Origin: Gammaproteobacteria bacterium
GTDB lineage: Bacteria > Pseudomonadota > Gammaproteobacteria > Steroidobacterales > Steroidobacteraceae
Direction of reading: 5' to 3'
DNA length: 42,608 bases
Assembly (NCBI GenBank): GCA_016874055.1
Contig: VGVG01000014.1
Coordinates: forward strand, 1 to 42,608
The translations under genes and the position numbers were made by a program. The stretch's first letter is position 1. Each line of letters starts with the position of its first letter. The notes beneath the pieces are model-generated. The model was given only the letters and a program-made list of their open reading frames with translations. It was not told where the DNA came from and searched no databases. This document shows, in pieces, positions 18,825 through 30,650 of the stretch.

Positions 18825-20040
18825 AGTAGTGCCCACGTAGGTACATCGAACTACGAACTTCATCGAGGGTCTCGCGTGCTGCCTCCCGTGCCTTTTCACT
18901 GCCCTCTGTAAGGATCGTGCGGACAAGATCAGGATTCTCTTCGTACGGCGCTGCACGCTCTCGCATGGTCGTCGTCTCGGTAACGATACGATCAATCAAC
19001 GGCTTTTTGCACTCGAGACAACCGATGCCCGCACTCTTACAGCCCGCTGACGCCCAACTTTTCGTGGACTCGTCCGAATAGACCTGATGCAGCGACCATA
19101 CCGGACACTTTTCGGGGTCACCTGGATCAGATCGCCTAGCGCGAGACGGATCGGTTTGCATCGTCTTGAGCTTTCGCGTGACCGAATCAGGATCTTCACG
19201 CAATCCGAGTGTGTTGCCGTAAGACTTCGACATCTTACGTCCATCGATACCTGGCAATTTTGGTGTTGGCGTCAGCAACACTTTGGGCTCTGGAAGAATG
19301 GATATGCTGGATCCTTCGAGATATCCGAGCAGACGTGCACGATCGGCCACCGTAATCCGCGTGTTGTTTTGTACGATCGCGCGTGCCTTCTCAAGTGCCG
19401 AGGCGTCACCTGCCTCCTGAAACTTACGACGCAAATCGCGATATAGCCGGCCATTACGGCTCCCGAGTTGGCCTATCGCCTTTTCTGCTTTGCCTTCGAA
19501 ATCGATCCCACCACCGAATAAGTGATTGAAGCGTCGTGCGATCTCGCGGGTAATTTCGACATGAGCAATTTGATCTTCACCGACCGGCACGTAGCCCGCT
19601 CGATATAGCAAGATATCAGCCGACTGCAGTACCGGATAGCCGAGGAATCCGTACGTTGCGAGATCCCTCGCGTGCAGCTCGGTCTGCTGATCTTTGTAGG
19701 TCGGAACGCGCTCAAGCCACGACAGAGGTGTAATCATTGAGAGTAACAAATGCAGCTCGGCGTGCTCGGGCACTTGGGACTGAACGAATAAAGTCGACAC
19801 ACCGGGGTTAAGTCCGGCGGCGAGCCAGTCGATGACCATCTCGCGCGAGTGCTCGGACAGCTTGCTGGTGTCTTGATAGCCCGTGGTCAGCGCGTGCCAA
19901 TCGGCCACGAAAAAGAAACACGGATACCGATATTGAAGGTCAACCCAGTTGAGCAGGGCACCGTGATAGTTACCGAGATGAAGTGGACCAGTTGGTCGCA
20001 TGCCCGAGAGCACGCGTTCGCCTTGCGGATTAGCGCCCAC
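18811..20040 (-). CDS. trpS: Tryptophanyl-tRNA synthetase
   Basis: Class Ic aminoacyl-tRNA synthetase charging tRNA-Trp. The HIGH-type motif is PLHLGNYHG (residues ~20-28), followed by LFVQSQVPEHAEL, GYPVLQSADILLY, the GEDQIAHVEITREIARRFN substrate region and the KMSKS motif in GRKMSKSYGN. At 409 residues it is the longer form with an insert in the anticodon-binding half; a Cys cluster is visible near residues 325-355 (EKCPVWSLHQVYSD ... CKSAGIGCLECKK). The start is GTG, with GGGTGA just upstream. It opens the trpS-scpA-scpB-rluB-like unit, preceded by a perfect -10 hexamer. Confidence 0.97.
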   Translation of the reverse strand: MGANPQGERVLSGMRPTGPLHLGNYHGALLNWVDLQYRYPCFFFVADWHALTTGYQDTSKLSEHSREMVIDWLAAGLNPGVSTLFVQSQVPEHAELHLLLSMITPLSWLERVPTYKDQQTELHARDLATYGFLGYPVLQSADILLYRAGYVPVGEDQIAHVEITREIARRFNHLFGGGIDFEGKAEKAIGQLGSRNGRLYRDLRRKFQEAGDASALEKARAIVQNNTRITVADRARLLGYLEGSSISILPEPKVLLTPTPKLPGIDGRKMSKSYGNTLGLREDPDSVTRKLKTMQTDPSRARRSDPGDPEKCPVWSLHQVYSDESTKSWASAGCKSAGIGCLECKKPLIDRIVTETTTMRERAAPYEENPDLVRTILTEGSEKAREAARETLDEVRSSMYLRGHYYGHA

Positions 20041-20144
20041 AAGTCACCCGCTCACTTGAAGTACTTGTCATAACCCGTTGATTTCTCCAGTTCCTGGGAT
20101 TATCGAAGCTAAATAACCGGCGCCGAGTCACTATTAGCAGATAA

Positions 20145-20150
20145 ATTATA
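20145..20150 (-). promoter_or_regulatory. Candidate -10 box for the trpS-scpAB unit
   Basis: The leftward strand reads TATAAT, a perfect sigma-70 -10 hexamer, about 105 bases before the trpS start and 23 bases downstream of the yciO stop. The -35 position (GAGGTC at 17-base spacing) is poor, so an activator or extended contacts may be needed. No tRNA-like or T-box-like structure was evident in the 132-base gap. Confidence 0.45.
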
Positions 20151-20172
20151 GCGATTACTCAAAGCAAGACCT

Positions 20173-20793
20173 CTAAAGCCCGAAGGGTTCCAGACTCCCT
20201 CGACCCTTCCGCACGACCGCTGGCGGTTTCGCCGCCAAATCGACGACAGTGGTCGGCTCGAGGCCACAAGACCCAGCGTCAAGCAAAGCATCGAGCTGAG
20301 GGCCGAGACGCTCCTCGATCTCGTCGACGTCATTAAGCGGCAGGCCATCCCCAGGCAGCAGCAACGTTGAGCTCATGACCGGCTCGCCGAGTTCGTCGAG
20401 CAACATTTGAGCAACTCGGTGATCAGGGATCCGGATACCAACCGTACGCCGTTTCTCATGCTGTAACCGTCGAGGTGTCTCCCGGGTCGCCTCGAGAAGG
20501 AAGGTGTACGGGCCGGGCGTGCAAGCCTTGAGCATTCGGAATTGCCAAGTATACACCTTGGCATAACGTACAATTTCCGTCAGATCGCGACACACCAGCG
20601 TGAAATGGTGATACCGATCGGCCTCACGGATCCGTCGAATTCGCTCCAGGGCATCCTTATCGCCAATATGACAACCAAGCGCATAACAAGAGTCCGTCGG
20701 ATAGGCAATAACACCGCCCAAACGGAGGATGACGGCCGCCTGCTTTATTAGGCGCTGTTGGGGATCCTTAGGATGAAGCCGGAAACGCTGCAT
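20173..20793 (-). CDS. yciO: YciO-family Sua5/YrdC-domain protein
   Basis: A 206-residue protein with the YrdC fold. GGVIAYPTDSCYALGCHIGDKDALERI near the N terminus forms the ATP/bicarbonate pocket in TsaC, which makes threonylcarbamoyl-AMP for the t6A modification. Overall sequence (CTPGPYTFLLEAT, TVGIRIPDH, LGEPVMSSTL) groups it with YciO rather than TsaC; the cellular role of YciO is less clear. It has no C-terminal Sua5 domain. It is divergent from the bolA-like gene (37 bases between starts) and precedes the trpS-scpAB-rluB cluster, a neighbourhood seen in other gammaproteobacteria. Confidence 0.92.
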   Translation of the reverse strand: MQRFRLHPKDPQQRLIKQAAVILRLGGVIAYPTDSCYALGCHIGDKDALERIRRIREADRYHHFTLVCRDLTEIVRYAKVYTWQFRMLKACTPGPYTFLLEATRETPRRLQHEKRRTVGIRIPDHRVAQMLLDELGEPVMSSTLLLPGDGLPLNDVDEIEERLGPQLDALLDAGSCGLEPTTVVDLAAKPPAVVRKGRGSLEPFGL

Positions 20794-20830
20794 GACCTTA
20801 TGATAACGGTCTTATGCAGGAGACCTTGAG

Positions 20831-21094
20831 ATGAACACCCAAAAAACTCAGGTCTTGAAAGACCAACTCACGAGCGAGCTGGCGCCCGAGTCACTGGAGA
20901 TCCGCGATGACAGTGCCCTGCATACCGGCCACGCGGGCTCTCTTGAGGGTGGGCATTTTCATGTAATGATCGTCTCAAGCAAATTCCTAGGACTCACCCC
21001 CCTCGCTCGCCATCGCTTAGTTTTCGAGGCCCTCGGCGACTTGAAGGCCTTGGGCGTTCACGCTCTGTCCATCGACGCCCGGATACCGTCATAA
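20831..21094 (+). CDS. BolA-family protein
   Basis: An 87-residue BolA/IbaG-type protein. The stress-related BolA fold is visible from LKDQLTSELAPESLEIRDDSALHTGHAG, SLEGGHFHVMIVSSKFLGLTPLARHRLVFEALGDL and the C-terminal ALSIDARIPS. The conserved His in GGHFHV can help ligate a [2Fe-2S] cluster with a monothiol glutaredoxin; no glutaredoxin gene is present here. It is followed after 33 bases by a lipoprotein PPIase gene on the same strand. I leave the symbol empty because BolA and its paralogues cannot be distinguished safely by eye. Confidence 0.92.
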   Translation: MNTQKTQVLKDQLTSELAPESLEIRDDSALHTGHAGSLEGGHFHVMIVSSKFLGLTPLARHRLVFEALGDLKALGVHALSIDARIPS

Positions 21095-21127
21095 TTCATT
21101 TTTAACAAAATCCGTTCGAGAATCACT

Positions 21128-21955
21128 ATGAAAATGATGCCCTTGCTAACCATCACTACCGCCGCTTTGCTCCTTTCGGCCTGCCAGCCGAAAGCAGATT
21201 CTGGAAAAGATACCGATGCGGCTGCCGCTGCGAGGAAGCCGGTGGCGACACTGAACGGAAAATCAATCACCCAGGGTGAGTTCGACGGCTTCGTGCAACA
21301 AGTCTCGGGTCGCCCGAGCGCCGAGCTTGATGCCGGGCAGAAACAGCGTGCTCTCGACTCTCTCATTAGCCTAAAGATTCTCGCTGCACAAGCCGAGAAA
21401 GATGGTCTAGACAAAAAGAGCGAGCTGGCTATGCAAATCGAATTGAATCGTCTCAACATCTTGCAGCAGGCCCTCGCAGAGAAGTACCTCGAAGGTAAGA
21501 CGCCGACGGAGCAGGAGCTGAAAGTCGAGTACGACGCGCAAGTCAACCAAATGTCACGCAACGAATATCGTGCACGTCACATTTTGGTGCCGACGGAAAT
21601 TGCGGCGACGCAGACCCTCGACCGCCTCAGGAAGGGTGAACGCTTCGAAGTCCTCGCGAAAGACTCCCTCGACTCATCTCGCGATCGTGGCGGTGATCTC
21701 GGCTGGTTCAGCCCAGCGAGCATGGTCAAGCCTTTTGCCGACGCGATCATGGCGCTCAAGAAAGGCGAAATCATCGCCAAGCCGGTACAGACGCAGTTTG
21801 GCTGGCATGTCATCCGACTCGACGACGTAAGAGAGGTTCAGCCTCCACCGTTCGAGGAAGTGAAGCAGCAGCTAAACCAGGCGGTACTCGCCAAGAAGTT
21901 CCGCGCGTACAGCGACGAACTCACCAAGGTCGCGAAGGTCGAAAAGAAGATCTGA
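21128..21955 (+). CDS. Parvulin-type peptidyl-prolyl isomerase, lipoprotein
   Basis: The 275-residue precursor starts with a lipoprotein signal (MKMMPLLTITTAALLLSAC), so the mature protein should be anchored by Cys19. The second mature residue is Gln, not Asp, which favours export to the outer membrane. A SurA/PrsA-like helical chaperone region (residues ~40-130) precedes one rotamase domain (YRARHILVPTEIAATQTLDRL ... DLGWFSPASMVKPFADAI ... FGWHVIRLDDVRE). The role is folding of periplasmic or outer-membrane proteins. It resembles the EpsD-like lipoprotein PPIases, but no exopolysaccharide genes are near. It lies behind the bolA-like gene and converges on ligA. Confidence 0.9.
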   Translation: MKMMPLLTITTAALLLSACQPKADSGKDTDAAAAARKPVATLNGKSITQGEFDGFVQQVSGRPSAELDAGQKQRALDSLISLKILAAQAEKDGLDKKSELAMQIELNRLNILQQALAEKYLEGKTPTEQELKVEYDAQVNQMSRNEYRARHILVPTEIAATQTLDRLRKGERFEVLAKDSLDSSRDRGGDLGWFSPASMVKPFADAIMALKKGEIIAKPVQTQFGWHVIRLDDVREVQPPPFEEVKQQLNQAVLAKKFRAYSDELTKVAKVEKKI

Positions 21956-21972
21956 TCCTTTTTCTCCATTCG

Positions 21973-24914
<2,942 letters not shown>

Positions 24915-24918
24915 GGTG

Positions 24919-27900
24919 TCAGCTCCCGGCGAGCCGGACGGCTTCGTCGACGTCGACGGCGACGAGACGCGAAACACCCGGCTCGTTCATCGTGACGCCG
25001 AGCAACTGCGAGGCAAGCTCCATCGTCAACTTATTGTGGGAAATGAAAATGAACTGAACTCGACTCGCCATCTCACGAACGATGTCGCAGAAACGACCCA
25101 CGTTGTTTTCATCGAGGGGGGCGTCGACCTCGTCGAGCAGACAGAATGGCGCAGGATTGAGATCAAAGATAGAGAACACAAGCGCGACCGCGGTCAGCGC
25201 CTTTTCGCCGCCCGACAACTGCGCTATTGTCACGTTTCGCTTCCCCGGCGGTCGCGCCATGATCGCAACACCTGCAGTAAGCTGATCCTCGCCCGAGAGC
25301 TCGAGATAGGCATGTCCGCCACCGAACAGTCGTGGAAATTTTTCCTTTAGACCCACATTTATGCGGTTTAATGTATCGTCGAATCGAGAACGCGTCTCGC
25401 CATCGATCTTGCGCATAGCATCTTCGAGCGTCGACAAAGCCGCGGTAAGGTCGATGTGCTGACGGTCGAAATATTCCTTACGCTCGCTGTTTTCCTTGAG
25501 CTCATCAATCGCCGCGAGGTTAACCTGTCCAAGCTTCTCGATGTCGGTTCGGGTCTCAACGAGCGTGGTCTCCCAGTTTTGGACCGCTGCGCTATCGGAC
25601 AACCCCGCGCGAATCTCCGCAAGAGTGAACTGCGTCGCCGCGAATTGCTCGGCAATGGTTTCACGTCGTACGCGCGTTTCCTGCGCAGCAAAGCGCGCTG
25701 CTTCCACTGTTTCTCTCGCGTCGTTAACCCACGACTCGGTCGAGTGCCGACGCTCGTCAAGCGCGCGAAGCTCCGCATCGGTTTCATCGAGCGCACGGCG
25801 CGACTGCGTCAGCTCCGCCTCGACTTCGAGTCGATGGGACAACAAACTTCTCAAAGTGGATTCGAACTCGAGGATTGGCGCCTCGCCATCGGCGAGCTCC
25901 GCCTCAAGCGTGGAGGCTGTTTCCATCAACTGCGAACGCTGCTCACCAGCTCGACCGAGCGCCAACTCAACGCCGGAGGATGCCGTCCGTCGACCCTCGG
26001 CACGCACCAATAGATTGCGGGCGGCGAGCTGAGCCGCTTGGGCCGTGAAGCGCGCATCAGCCAGCGCATTGTTAATAGACTCTCGAGAAGATTCGAGCGA
26101 GGGCCTTTCGCTCTCCAGCTCGCGCAGCCGTCTTAGACCACGCTTGAGTTCGAGATTCGCTCGAGCTAGCGAGTCTTCGGTGACGCCCAGCTCACCGGCG
26201 ATCTCAGCGGCGTCCTCCTCCAAACGCACGCGTCGCAGGGTGGATTCCCGCACACGAGCGCGCGACGCCTCGAGCTGTCCGAGTAGATCGGCGTGTTCTC
26301 GGTGCGCAAGCTGTATACGCCCTTGGACATCGTGGAGTCCAACCTCTGCGGCACCGAGTGCCGTTCGAGTTGACTGCAAAGAGGATTCGCAGCGCTTCGC
26401 GTGGTCTTCGGCCATGAAGAATGCCGCCCTCAAAGATTTGAGACGATGTTCACGCTCGAGGACACCGGCCCGCTCGTCGGCACTGCGCGCGATTCTTAGC
26501 CAACTGCGACCGACCCACTCACCTGAGGTGGTAATAACCGATTCACCCACGACGAGGGATCTGCGGACCGACAAAGCCTCAGAAAGACTGCTGGCCACAC
26601 GAACCGAGTTGAGCGTATCGATGACGGCCGAAGGTCCGCGAACCTTCGACGATAGACGATCGGCGGTAACCGAAACCTCGGCGCCACCCGATTCGATGAG
26701 CGCGACACTCGATTCACCCGCACTCAACAAGGCATCGATTAGCGCATCAAGACCATCTACACAGACCGCCTCGAGGTAATCGCCGAGCACCATCTCGACG
26801 GCACGCTCATAGCCGCGCTCAACGCTGAGCGATTCTGCGACACGCTTACGACCGCCGATGCCAGCCGCCGCCAACCACTCCGTCGACTTCACATCCGCTT
26901 TGCCTAACGCTGCGCGTTGCAGCGCCTCGACCGACATCATTTCAGCACGTGAGCACTCGCGATCAGCACGCGCCAATTCGAGTTGTTCTTCCGCGGCGAG
27001 CTGCGCCGCGCGCAAACTCTGCACGTCGTCGAGGACCGCGGTCAGGCTGCGCGCAAGACTATCTGTGACCTCGCGGGCCTGCGATTCGCGCTCGCCGAGC
27101 TCGAACAATTGCCCCTGAACTTCCTGCTTTCGGAGCCCATCGACCTCGGTGGTCAGTCGATCGCGTTGGCTGCGCAAACGTCGCAGCTGATTTTCGAGCT
27201 GCTCGCTTCGGGCCCGCTCGACCTGGACGGTTTGATTGGCGGTACCGAGTTCCTGATTGAAACTTTCCCAATGTCGCTGCCATTTGAGCTGCGCCTTTTC
27301 GGCAGTATCGAGCGCGCTGCTGGCATTGCCTTCGCTTTCTTGAGCTCGCTCAATCTCTGGCGCGAGCCGGACCAACTCTTCGCGAATGGTGACGAGCTCG
27401 CACTCGTCGCGCTCCGTCTGGACCGCCAGCGCCTCGAGCGTCGTACGCGATTGATCGAGTTCGCGGCACTTGCGGTCGCGCGTCTCTCGCGCAAACTGGA
27501 TCTGCTGCTCGATGCGCGAGATATCCGCACCCACACTGTAAAAGCGCGCCTGTACACGAGAGGCCACGTCGGACTGCTCGACATGAAATGCACGCTGAAT
27601 CTCGATCGCCGCCTCAGCGGAGCGCAAATCGGCCAACGCCGCCTGCATCGAAAGTTCTTTTTCGCGGACTACCGAGTCGTGCACTTCGGCACCGCTGTCT
27701 AGATCGCGCAGACGCAGTGCCAGAAGCTCAGCAGTGAGTTTGCGCTCGCACTCCTTAAGCTCCTGATACTTACGGGCGATGGATGCTTGTCTTTGCAGAT
27801 GGCGGATCTGCTTGTCGATTTCGTCGCGCAAGTCTTGTAAGCGCTCGAGGTTCTCTCGCGCGTCGGCGATGCGACTCTCGGTTTCCTTGCGACGCTCTTT

Positions 27901-28419
27901 GTACTTAGATATACCCGCCGCTTCGTCGATGAAGGCGCGCATATCATCAGCCTTCGCCTCGATGACGCGAGAAATCATGCCCTGCTCGATGATGGCGTAG
28001 CTACGCGATCCGAGCCCGGTTCCAAGGAAAAGTTGGGTGATGTCCTTGCGGCGACATCGGGCGCCATTGATGAAGTAGTTGCTCACACCCTCTCGTGTGA
28101 CCTCACGTTGCAAGGACACCTCGTTGAACGCGGCATACGAGCCGCCGATCTTGCCGTCGGAGTTGTCGAACACCAATTCGACCGACGCCTTACCGACCGG
28201 CTTGCGCGCACTCGAACCGTTGAACACCACGTCGGCCATGGAGTCGCCGCGCAAATGCTTGGCCGACAGTTCGCCCATCACCCAACGAACGGCATCGATC
28301 ACATTCGATTTGCCGCAGCCGTTCGGTCCGACGACACCGGTAAGATTGCTCGGGAAGGCGACGCTGGTCGGATCGACGAAAGACTTAAAGCCGGCTAGCT
28401 TGATTTTGGTGAGACGCAT
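24919..28419 (-). CDS. smc: Chromosome segregation ATPase Smc
   Basis: Smc is the ring-forming ATPase of the condensin that organises and segregates the chromosome together with ScpA and ScpB, both encoded in this window. The 1166-residue length is standard. The N-terminal head has Walker A GPNGCGKSN and the Arg-finger region KHLRGDSMADVVFNGS. Long coiled coils flank a hinge at roughly residues 500-660 (RKRVAESLSVERGYERAVEMVLGDYLEAV). The C-terminal head has the ABC signature LSGGEKALTAVALVF and Walker B FCLLDEVDAPLDE. It is divergent from queF and followed by zipA and ligA, with a stop-to-start gap of four bases to zipA. Confidence 0.98.
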   Translation of the reverse strand: MRLTKIKLAGFKSFVDPTSVAFPSNLTGVVGPNGCGKSNVIDAVRWVMGELSAKHLRGDSMADVVFNGSSARKPVGKASVELVFDNSDGKIGGSYAAFNEVSLQREVTREGVSNYFINGARCRRKDITQLFLGTGLGSRSYAIIEQGMISRVIEAKADDMRAFIDEAAGISKYKERRKETESRIADARENLERLQDLRDEIDKQIRHLQRQASIARKYQELKECERKLTAELLALRLRDLDSGAEVHDSVVREKELSMQAALADLRSAEAAIEIQRAFHVEQSDVASRVQARFYSVGADISRIEQQIQFARETRDRKCRELDQSRTTLEALAVQTERDECELVTIREELVRLAPEIERAQESEGNASSALDTAEKAQLKWQRHWESFNQELGTANQTVQVERARSEQLENQLRRLRSQRDRLTTEVDGLRKQEVQGQLFELGERESQAREVTDSLARSLTAVLDDVQSLRAAQLAAEEQLELARADRECSRAEMMSVEALQRAALGKADVKSTEWLAAAGIGGRKRVAESLSVERGYERAVEMVLGDYLEAVCVDGLDALIDALLSAGESSVALIESGGAEVSVTADRLSSKVRGPSAVIDTLNSVRVASSLSEALSVRRSLVVGESVITTSGEWVGRSWLRIARSADERAGVLEREHRLKSLRAAFFMAEDHAKRCESSLQSTRTALGAAEVGLHDVQGRIQLAHREHADLLGQLEASRARVRESTLRRVRLEEDAAEIAGELGVTEDSLARANLELKRGLRRLRELESERPSLESSRESINNALADARFTAQAAQLAARNLLVRAEGRRTASSGVELALGRAGEQRSQLMETASTLEAELADGEAPILEFESTLRSLLSHRLEVEAELTQSRRALDETDAELRALDERRHSTESWVNDARETVEAARFAAQETRVRRETIAEQFAATQFTLAEIRAGLSDSAAVQNWETTLVETRTDIEKLGQVNLAAIDELKENSERKEYFDRQHIDLTAALSTLEDAMRKIDGETRSRFDDTLNRINVGLKEKFPRLFGGGHAYLELSGEDQLTAGVAIMARPPGKRNVTIAQLSGGEKALTAVALVFSIFDLNPAPFCLLDEVDAPLDENNVGRFCDIVREMASRVQFIFISHNKLTMELASQLLGVTMNEPGVSRLVAVDVDEAVRLAGS

Positions 28420-28506
28420 CGCTCGTAAATATCTCCACGGCGGATGAACGCCAAATGGTGCCGTAGTGTAAATTAATCCTTCGTTCCACGCCCTCCCACC
28501 ACACCC

Positions 28507-28896
28507 ATGCCCTCACAACCGTCCACCCAGCTCGTTACCTTTCCGAATCCCAAGACGGACATCGACTTCACCATCCGCATGTCCATTCCGGAGTTCACCT
28601 GCTTGTGCCCGAAAACCGGCCAGCCGGACTTCGCCATACTCGATCTCGAATATGTCCCCGATCGCACATGTGTCGAGCTCAAATCGCTCAAGTCGTACAT
28701 CTGGTCGTTTCGAGATCGGGGGGCTTTCCACGAGGCCATCACAAACGAAATCGCCGACGCCCTCGCAGCCGTCACCGCGCCGCGTTACCTAAAGCTGACC
28801 GCAAAATTCAACGTGCGGGGTGGTATCTACACCACCGTGGTGGCGACACGGCGGCAACCTGACTGGAAGCCCGAATCCGAGGTTGTCCTCCCGTAA
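28507..28896 (+). CDS. queF: NADPH-dependent 7-cyano-7-deazaguanine reductase (preQ0 reductase)
   Basis: QueF reduces the nitrile preQ0 to the amine preQ1 for queuosine in tRNA. At 129 residues it is the short, single-domain (unimodular) type, in contrast to the long E. coli form. The nucleophilic Cys34 and the proton donor Asp41 stand in CPKTGQPD. The NADPH/substrate motif [21 protein letters not shown] is intact, and the C terminus [12 protein letters not shown] matches. It is divergent from smc and 81 bases upstream of dksA. No other queuosine genes are in the window. Confidence 0.95.
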   Translation: MPSQPSTQLVTFPNPKTDIDFTIRMSIPEFTCLCPKTGQPDFAILDLEYVPDRTCVELKSLKSYIWSFRDRGAFHEAITNEIADALAAVTAPRYLKLTAKFNVRGGIYTTVVATRRQPDWKPESEVVLP

Positions 28897-28977
28897 GGGT
28901 TTCGCACTTCCCTGACGAGTTTTTTGTCGGTATCCTCGCGCGTCTTGTAAAGTGTCTTTAAGGCTAAGGAGCGCGTG

Positions 28978-29766
28978 ATGTCGGCAAAAAAATCCGCAGC
29001 GAAACCTGCGAAGACGACCAAAACCGCAGCCGGCCCGAAGGCGGTGGCGATTAAGGTCATCGCCAAGAAAGCGTCGTCTAAAGCGGCACGTAGAGCGCGG
29101 CCGATAGTCCCAGCTCGCAAGCAACAGCCAAAAGCCTCCAAGGCAGCAAAAAAATTAGCGAACCCTGAAATACTTGTTAAGACGATACCGGCAACATTTC
29201 CGGTGTCTCAAAAACCGCCGCCGGCGGGGCCGGCTCCGGGAAAGAAAAAAGAAGTTGTCGCCACGTTCGTGCAGCGCAATCCTCACCCGATCGTCACGTC
29301 GGCCGATGGCGAAGACGGAGAGGACGCCCTGTTCTTTGGACCGCGCAACGTTCAGCCATATATCATTAAGGGCGGCGAACAGTATATGGGCCGCAAGCAA
29401 CTAGAGCACTTCCGTACCATTCTCGAGGACTGGAAGCGGGACCTCATGCGCGAAGTCGACCGAACCGTCTCGCACATGAAGGACGAGGCGGCTAACTTTC
29501 CTGACCCGAACGACCGGGCCACCCAGGAAGAGGAATTCAGCCTAGAGCTGCGCACGCGCGACCGCGAGCGCAAGCTCATTCGTAAGATCGAGGACGCCCT
29601 TGAGCGCATCGAGGACGGGACTTACGGCTACTGCCTCGAAACGGGCGAAGAGATCGGTGTCAAACGACTCGAGGCGCGTCCGGTAGCGACGCTCAGCCTC
29701 GAGGCCCAAGAACGTCGCGAACGCCGTGAAAAACAGTACGGCGAGCGTGACGACCGTTATCGCTGA
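28978..29766 (+). CDS. dksA: DksA-family RNA polymerase regulator with long basic N-terminal tail
   Basis: DksA inserts a coiled coil into the RNA polymerase secondary channel and, with ppGpp, redirects transcription. The C-terminal half (from ~residue 128) is DksA: QLEHFRTILEDWKRDLMREV, the tip motif DPNDRA with both Asp, QEEEFSLELRTRDRERKLIRKIEDAL, and RLEARPVATLSLEA. Of the four zinc Cys of E. coli DksA only one remains (Cys219 in YGYC); the others are Thr, Ser and Ala, the pattern seen in alphaproteobacterial DksA. The first ~75 residues are a Lys/Ala-rich, histone H1-like tail, giving 262 residues against about 150 normally. AAGGAG precedes the ATG at 28978. gluQ follows, a conserved pairing. 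Confidence 0.92.
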   Translation: MSAKKSAAKPAKTTKTAAGPKAVAIKVIAKKASSKAARRARPIVPARKQQPKASKAAKKLANPEILVKTIPATFPVSQKPPPAGPAPGKKKEVVATFVQRNPHPIVTSADGEDGEDALFFGPRNVQPYIIKGGEQYMGRKQLEHFRTILEDWKRDLMREVDRTVSHMKDEAANFPDPNDRATQEEEFSLELRTRDRERKLIRKIEDALERIEDGTYGYCLETGEEIGVKRLEARPVATLSLEAQERRERREKQYGERDDRYR

Positions 29767-30643
29767 CCGTCGATCCGACCGACTCGTCGGTCGTTTTGCG
29801 CCGACGCCGTCGGGGCCTCTGCACATCGGGTCCCTTGTTGCCGCCGTTGGCAGTTGGCTCGACGCCGGCGGTGGCGTCTGCCTGCTGCGTATCGACGATC
29901 TCGACACCACGCGATGCCGTCCGGAACACGAGTGCGCCATTTTGTGCACCCTCAACACGTTCTCGTTACGGTATCCGCAGCCTCCCCTGAGGCAAAGTTC
30001 TCGGACCGATATTTATGCTGCAGCCCTCGCCCGTCTAGGCGAGCAGGTACCTCTTTTTCAATGCGACTGTACGCGTCGCGAACTCGCCACCGACGGCGAG
30101 CCGTGCTGCCTCAAGGATTGCCGTCGCCGCTCATGCGATCCAACCCATTCAGCGCTTCGGGCCGATCTGACCTCACTACCCCGCCTCGAGGTCATTGATC
30201 GAAGTCTCGGCGTGATCGTTTTCGATCCACAGCAACAACGCGATGTCGTCGTGCGACGACGGGACGGCGTGCACTCGTACCAGCTCGCAACCGTGATCGA
30301 CGATGCAGAACAAGGCGTCACCGATGTCGTGCGCGGCGCAGATCTGGTTGCAAGTACTGGTTGGCAACTCGCCCTACAGCGCGCGCTCGGACTCACGCCG
30401 CCGCGCTATCTGCATTTGCCCGTGGTCGTCGAGTCCGATGGCAGCAAACTCGCCAAGTCTCGTCGTTCGGCAGCCGTTGAGTCGGCTCACGCTTTGCGAC
30501 AATTACGACAGGTATTTGAATCGCTGGGCCAAGACTCACCACCCGCCGAAATTGACTCGGCGAGTGGCTTGTTGAGCTGGATGACACCCAGATGGAACCC
30601 GGCGCGATTTGCTGGGATCAAGAGCGTCTCGATCGAGACGTAA
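29726..30643 (+). CDS. gluQ: Glutamyl-Q tRNA(Asp) synthetase
   Basis: GluQ (GluQRS) attaches glutamate to the queuosine base of tRNA-Asp, so it acts downstream of the queuosine pathway to which the nearby queF belongs. It is a truncated GluRS catalytic core without anticodon-binding domain. Seen here: GRFAPTPSGPLHIGSLVAAVGSWL (HIGH-type motif), LLRIDDLDTTR, a Cys-rich zinc site CDCTRREL ... CCLKDCRRR, and KLAKSRRS in the KMSKS position. The ORF is open from GTG 29726, overlapping dksA by 41 bases; a GTG at 29747 would give an N terminus closer to the family. dksA-gluQ is a common proteobacterial pair. It converges on pnp with seven bases between stops. Confidence 0.94.
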   Translation: MKNSTASVTTVIADRRSDRLVGRFAPTPSGPLHIGSLVAAVGSWLDAGGGVCLLRIDDLDTTRCRPEHECAILCTLNTFSLRYPQPPLRQSSRTDIYAAALARLGEQVPLFQCDCTRRELATDGEPCCLKDCRRRSCDPTHSALRADLTSLPRLEVIDRSLGVIVFDPQQQRDVVVRRRDGVHSYQLATVIDDAEQGVTDVVRGADLVASTGWQLALQRALGLTPPRYLHLPVVVESDGSKLAKSRRSAAVESAHALRQLRQVFESLGQDSPPAEIDSASGLLSWMTPRWNPARFAGIKSVSIET

Positions 30644-30650
30644 GCGCGAA

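Noticed and set aside
20041-20172. A T-box or trp-type attenuator in front of trpS
   Set aside because: No terminator hairpin, specifier loop or Trp-rich leader peptide is visible in the 132 bases; only a -10 box stands out.
26045-27702. Several 185-245-codon rightward frames opposite smc
   Set aside because: They are Ser/Arg-rich shadows of the smc coiled-coil codons with no family features or initiation signals.
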